Shown piece by piece: positions 61,360-64,000 of a DNA stretch of 64,000 nt (position 1 is its first letter; each line of letters opens with the position of its first letter). Below the pieces are notes generated by a model, which was given only the letters and a program-made list of their open reading frames with translations, was not told where the DNA came from and ran no database searches. Position numbers and translations under genes: made by a program. The DNA comes from Maribacter dokdonensis DSW-8 (GTDB taxonomy: Bacteria; Bacteroidota; Bacteroidia; Flavobacteriales; Flavobacteriaceae): NCBI RefSeq assembly GCF_001447995.1, contig NZ_LDPE01000009.1, positions 1-64,000 of the forward strand. Direction: 5' to 3'.

Positions 61360-62877
61360 TTATACCAAAGAATTTTGGGTCATAAATTTTGATTGTTCAA
61401 CGCCCATTAATTTTAATATCGTTGGTGCAATATCACCTAGTACACCATCTTTGATTTGATGAATATCTTTGTCCACCAAAATTAATGGTACAGGGTTGGT
61501 GGTATGTGCCGTGTTAGGTGAGCCATCTTCGTTGATCATGGTCTCACAGTTACCGTGGTCAGCAATTACGATTACGGAGAAATCTTTTTCTATAGCTGCG
61601 GTAATAACGTCTTTTGCGCATTCGTCAACAGTTTCGCATGCCTTGATCGCGGCATTCATGTCACCGGTATGACCAACCATATCTGGGTTCGCAAAGTTCA
61701 AGCAAATAAAATCTACATCTCCTTTTATGATCTCAGGGATGATTTTATCCCTAATCTCAAAAGCACTCATTTCTGGTTGCAGATCGTATGTAGCCACTTT
61801 TGGTGACGGACATAATATACGCGATTCTCCTTCAAAAGGAACTTCTCTACCGCCATTGAAAAAGAAAGTAACGTGTGGATACTTTTCGGTTTCGGCAATT
61901 CTTATTTGTTTTTTACCTGCATTGGATAAAACCTCACCTAGCGTTTCTACAATATTGTCCTTATTGTAAACAACATGAACATTGTTGTAAGATTCATCAT
62001 AATTGGTAAGGGTAACATAGTAAAGATCAAGTTTGTGCATATTCTGTTCATGCATATCTACTTGACTTAGCACTTGGGTCAATTCTCTACCACGGTCAGT
62101 TCTAAAGTTAAAGAAGATAACCACATCGCCTTCCTTTACAGAAGCAATAGGAGTACCGTCCGTATTGGTCATTACGATAGGTTTAATAAACTCATCAGTA
62201 ATATCGGCATCATAGCTTTTTTGGATTGTTTTACCGATATCGGTAGATTTTTCACCTTCGGCATTTACAATTACATCGTAAGCTTCTTTAACGCGTTCCC
62301 ATCTTTTGTCGCGGTCCATGGCGTAATATCTACCAATAACCGTTGCCAATTTTGTGTTTTTATCAGAACCGTATGCTACAATGTCTTCTAGAAAGCCTTT
62401 TCCACTTTTTGGGTCAACGTCTCTACCATCGGTAAATGCATGTAAATACATTTTGTTTACACCAGATTCTTTTCCAGCAGCTATTAAACCCTTAATATGG
62501 TTTGTATGGCTGTGTACACCACCATCGCTTAACAAGCCTAAAAAATGAACATCTTTGTTGTTTTTCTTCGCGTAGTCAAAAGCACTTTTTAAGACCGGTT
62601 CTGAACTTAAGGTGTTTTCGTTGACCGCCTTATTTATTTTGGCAAGATCTTGATAAACTATTCTACCGGCACCTAAGTTCATATGGCCTACTTCGCTATT
62701 TCCCATTTGACCTTCTGGCAAACCAACATTCATTCCGTCTGTCAACAAATTGGAATTAGCATATTTGGTATATAAACTATCTATAAAAGGAGTATTGGCT
62801 TTATCTACTGCAGATACTTCTGGATCTGGAGATTTGCCCCAGCCATCTAATATCATTAAGATTACTTTTTTGTTCAT
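61360..62877 (-). CDS. gpmI: 2,3-bisphosphoglycerate-independent phosphoglycerate mutase
   Basis: GpmI interconverts 3- and 2-phosphoglycerate with Mn2+ as cofactor. The 505-residue alkaline-phosphatase-like protein has LMILDGWG, the phospho-acceptor serine in QMGNSEVGHMNLGAGR, VHSHTNHI, HAFTDGRD, FFNFRTDRGRE, NGGREVPFEGE, NFANPDMVGHTG and DHGNCE. First of the gpmI-map-methyltransferase unit. On the minus strand, TATTTTTG (complement of 62899-62906) is a weak -7 candidate 22 bp upstream. Confidence 0.97.
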   Translation of the reverse strand: MNKKVILMILDGWGKSPDPEVSAVDKANTPFIDSLYTKYANSNLLTDGMNVGLPEGQMGNSEVGHMNLGAGRIVYQDLAKINKAVNENTLSSEPVLKSAFDYAKKNNKDVHFLGLLSDGGVHSHTNHIKGLIAAGKESGVNKMYLHAFTDGRDVDPKSGKGFLEDIVAYGSDKNTKLATVIGRYYAMDRDKRWERVKEAYDVIVNAEGEKSTDIGKTIQKSYDADITDEFIKPIVMTNTDGTPIASVKEGDVVIFFNFRTDRGRELTQVLSQVDMHEQNMHKLDLYYVTLTNYDESYNNVHVVYNKDNIVETLGEVLSNAGKKQIRIAETEKYPHVTFFFNGGREVPFEGESRILCPSPKVATYDLQPEMSAFEIRDKIIPEIIKGDVDFICLNFANPDMVGHTGDMNAAIKACETVDECAKDVITAAIEKDFSVIVIADHGNCETMINEDGSPNTAHTTNPVPLILVDKDIHQIKDGVLGDIAPTILKLMGVEQSKFMTQNSLV

Positions 62878-63101
62878 CTTTATTAGGTTTTAAGGCTACA
62901 AAAATACTATGATCTATTAAGTTAAGCTACTACATTACCTACCTTTTTTGTAAAGCTGGAGTAACACAACAAATTTGTAGTCTGTGTTAAGATTTGTTTG
63001 TTAAAGTTTAGTTATAACAATGTTAAAGGCTGAAACAATTTATGTAGACAAGCGTCTTTTAAAAGTACGCTATTGTACTTCATCAATTAAAATCAATCAT
63101 C

Positions 63102-63494
63102 ATGAAAAAAGTAATTCTAACATTATCCATGGTAGCACTTACCATGGGGTCAACAATTTTGGCTGCAGACAAAACTAGCAACGCTACAGATTCTAACACA
63201 ACACTTGTAAAAAGGGTAAACATCAGTTCATTTTGTAAAGCGGTAATTAAGGGAGATTTAGAAACGGTTAAGCGCTTAATTGACCTTGGTGAAGATGTAA
63301 ATCAAAAATCTCTAGGTATGACACCGGCCATGTTTGCTGCCCGTTATAATAAGGTGGATGTTTTAGAAATTCTCATTGATAATGGTGCGGATCTAAATCT
63401 AAAAAGTAACCAAGGCTATACCGCGAAACGTTATGCGGAATTATCAAATGCAACCGATGCTCTTGAACTTATTGAAATTTCAGCTGGCAGTTAA
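63102..63494 (+). CDS. Secreted ankyrin-repeat protein
   Basis: A 130-residue protein with signal peptide (MKKVILTLSMVALTMGSTILAA) and then about three ankyrin repeats: FCKAVIKGDLETVKRLIDLGEDVN, MTPAMFAARYNKVDVLEILIDNGADLN and QGYTAKRYAELSNATDALELIE. Ankyrin repeats mediate protein-protein contacts; the location is the periplasm or outside. The partner is unknown. A closely related gene follows at 63666. Between gpmI and this gene (62878-63101) I see only an AAGTAC/GTACTT inverted repeat (63063-63080), about 20 bp before the start. Confidence 0.88.
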   Translation: MKKVILTLSMVALTMGSTILAADKTSNATDSNTTLVKRVNISSFCKAVIKGDLETVKRLIDLGEDVNQKSLGMTPAMFAARYNKVDVLEILIDNGADLNLKSNQGYTAKRYAELSNATDALELIEISAGS

Positions 63495-63581
63495 TTATTT
63501 CAATTATTGTTGTAATTGAAAAAGCTTAAAGAACAAGAATGTCAATTTGATACGGTGTAAGTGTTAAATATATATTATTTA

Positions 63582-63599
63582 ATTCTTAAATTTAAGAAT
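63582..63599. promoter_or_regulatory. 18-bp perfect palindrome upstream of second ankyrin gene
   Basis: ATTCTTAAATTTAAGAAT is a perfect palindrome lying 66 bp before the ATG at 63666. It could be an operator for a dimeric regulator. It is AT-rich, has no T-tract and is not a good terminator. A second inverted repeat, TTTCAATTA (63498-63506) / TAATTGAAA (63513-63521), follows the first ankyrin stop. Function is speculative. Confidence 0.35.
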
Positions 63600-63665
63600 A
63601 TCTTAATTGTTTATATGTAAATTTATAATATTGATAATTTTAACACTAAATAAAATATAAATATT

Positions 63666-64000
63666 ATGAAAAAAGTAATTGCATTTTTATTCTGTATAGG
63701 GGTGTTCTCGATAGCTAATGCCAATGTAAACGGTATTGAAAATTCTAATACATATACTATTGAATCTATTACCGTAAATGATGAAATTAGTTCATTATGT
63801 AAGGCGGTAATTAAGGGCGATGTAGATAAGGTTAGAAGTTTAATAGCAACGGGGGCGGAGCTTAACGAAAAATCTTTAGGACTAACACCGGCGATGTATG
63901 CTGCACGTTACAATAAGGCAGAGGTATTAAAAGTTTTATTGTTGAACGGCGCAAATTTAAACATTAAGAGTGATCAAGGCTACACTGCTAAAGACTATGC
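63666..64000 (+). CDS. Secreted ankyrin-repeat protein, paralogue (partial, cut by window end)
   Basis: The frame opens with ATG at 63666 and runs to the window edge without a stop (111 codons seen). It has a signal peptide (MKKVIAFLFCIGVFSIANA) and ankyrin repeats like those of the preceding gene: LCKAVIKGDVDKVRSLIATGAELN, LTPAMYAARYNKAEVLKVLLLNGANLN, QGYTAKDYA. By eye 47 of 71 aligned residues from the SS(F/L)CKAV segment are identical to the first gene, whereas signal peptides and linkers differ. The two arose by duplication; further copies may follow beyond the window. Confidence 0.85.
   Translation, partial: MKKVIAFLFCIGVFSIANANVNGIENSNTYTIESITVNDEISSLCKAVIKGDVDKVRSLIATGAELNEKSLGLTPAMYAARYNKAEVLKVLLLNGANLNIKSDQGYTAKDY

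Noticed and set aside
63498-63521. Inverted repeat after the first ankyrin gene as a terminator
   Set aside because: The stem is all A/T but two pairs and no T-tract follows, so termination is not supported.

Overview
The window is a contiguous piece of a Bacteroidota chromosome, almost certainly family Flavobacteriaceae and probably marine. Sequence-based reasons: a 287-residue primary sigma factor; promoters of the Bacteroidota TTTG / TANNTTTG type; type IX secretion components (PorT, plug protein); a lipoprotein form of TamA (TamL); an FtsZ with a very long acidic C-terminal linker; a complete Na+-translocating NADH:quinone reductase; a meso-DAP-type MurE; and an AccD without its zinc ribbon. 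A genus cannot be fixed from the sequence alone. Apart from the two edges, the window is housekeeping DNA.

Layout. 1-1240: an IS110-family insertion sequence whose 5' non-coding end folds as expected for a bridge RNA. 1309-2447: two uncharacterised small genes. 2448-3063: a 616-bp gene-free block of nested inverted and direct repeats, bracketed by a perfect 20-bp inverted repeat. 3064-4463 (minus): alpha/beta hydrolase and engB. 4578-20164: the division and cell wall cluster mraZ-rsmH-ftsL-ftsI-murE-mraY-murD-ftsW-murG-murC-ftsQ-ftsA-ftsZ, with a row of MraZ operator boxes in front and a strong terminator behind; murF, murB and ddl are not in it. 20200-20800: yqeY and tRNA-Arg(TCG).

20823-34316 is mostly minus strand: zinc-ribbon membrane protein, YpdA-like oxidoreductase, rpe, a large secreted Asp-box propeller protein, trmL, a VF530 protein, a lipoprotein pullulanase, rpoD, pnp, rpsO, accD. 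34337-40407 holds fbaA, tamL, a divergent rRNA/tRNA methyltransferase, porT and menG/ubiE, with a seven-copy 7-bp tandem repeat between convergent genes. 40606-46581 holds trkAH (potassium uptake), an aspartate aminotransferase, a fatty acid desaturase and rsmG. 46881-52032 (minus) holds a DinB-like protein and an apparent operon of the T9SS plug protein, a DUF3667 protein, apaG and pruA.

52153-59734 (plus) is the respiratory sodium pump block: nqrABCDEF, a terminator, then a small conserved gene overlapping apbE, the flavin transferase that should load FMN on NqrB and NqrC. 59735-62877 (minus) is gpmI-map-methyltransferase. 63102-64000 holds two tandem secreted ankyrin-repeat genes, the second cut by the window end.

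I found no CRISPR array, prophage, toxin-antitoxin pair, rRNA operon or obvious defence island. The observations most worth follow-up are the IS110 bridge-RNA candidate, the repeat block at 2448-3063, the 10-bp-phased MraZ boxes, the cysteine-free AccD, and the tandem ankyrin genes with a palindromic upstream site.
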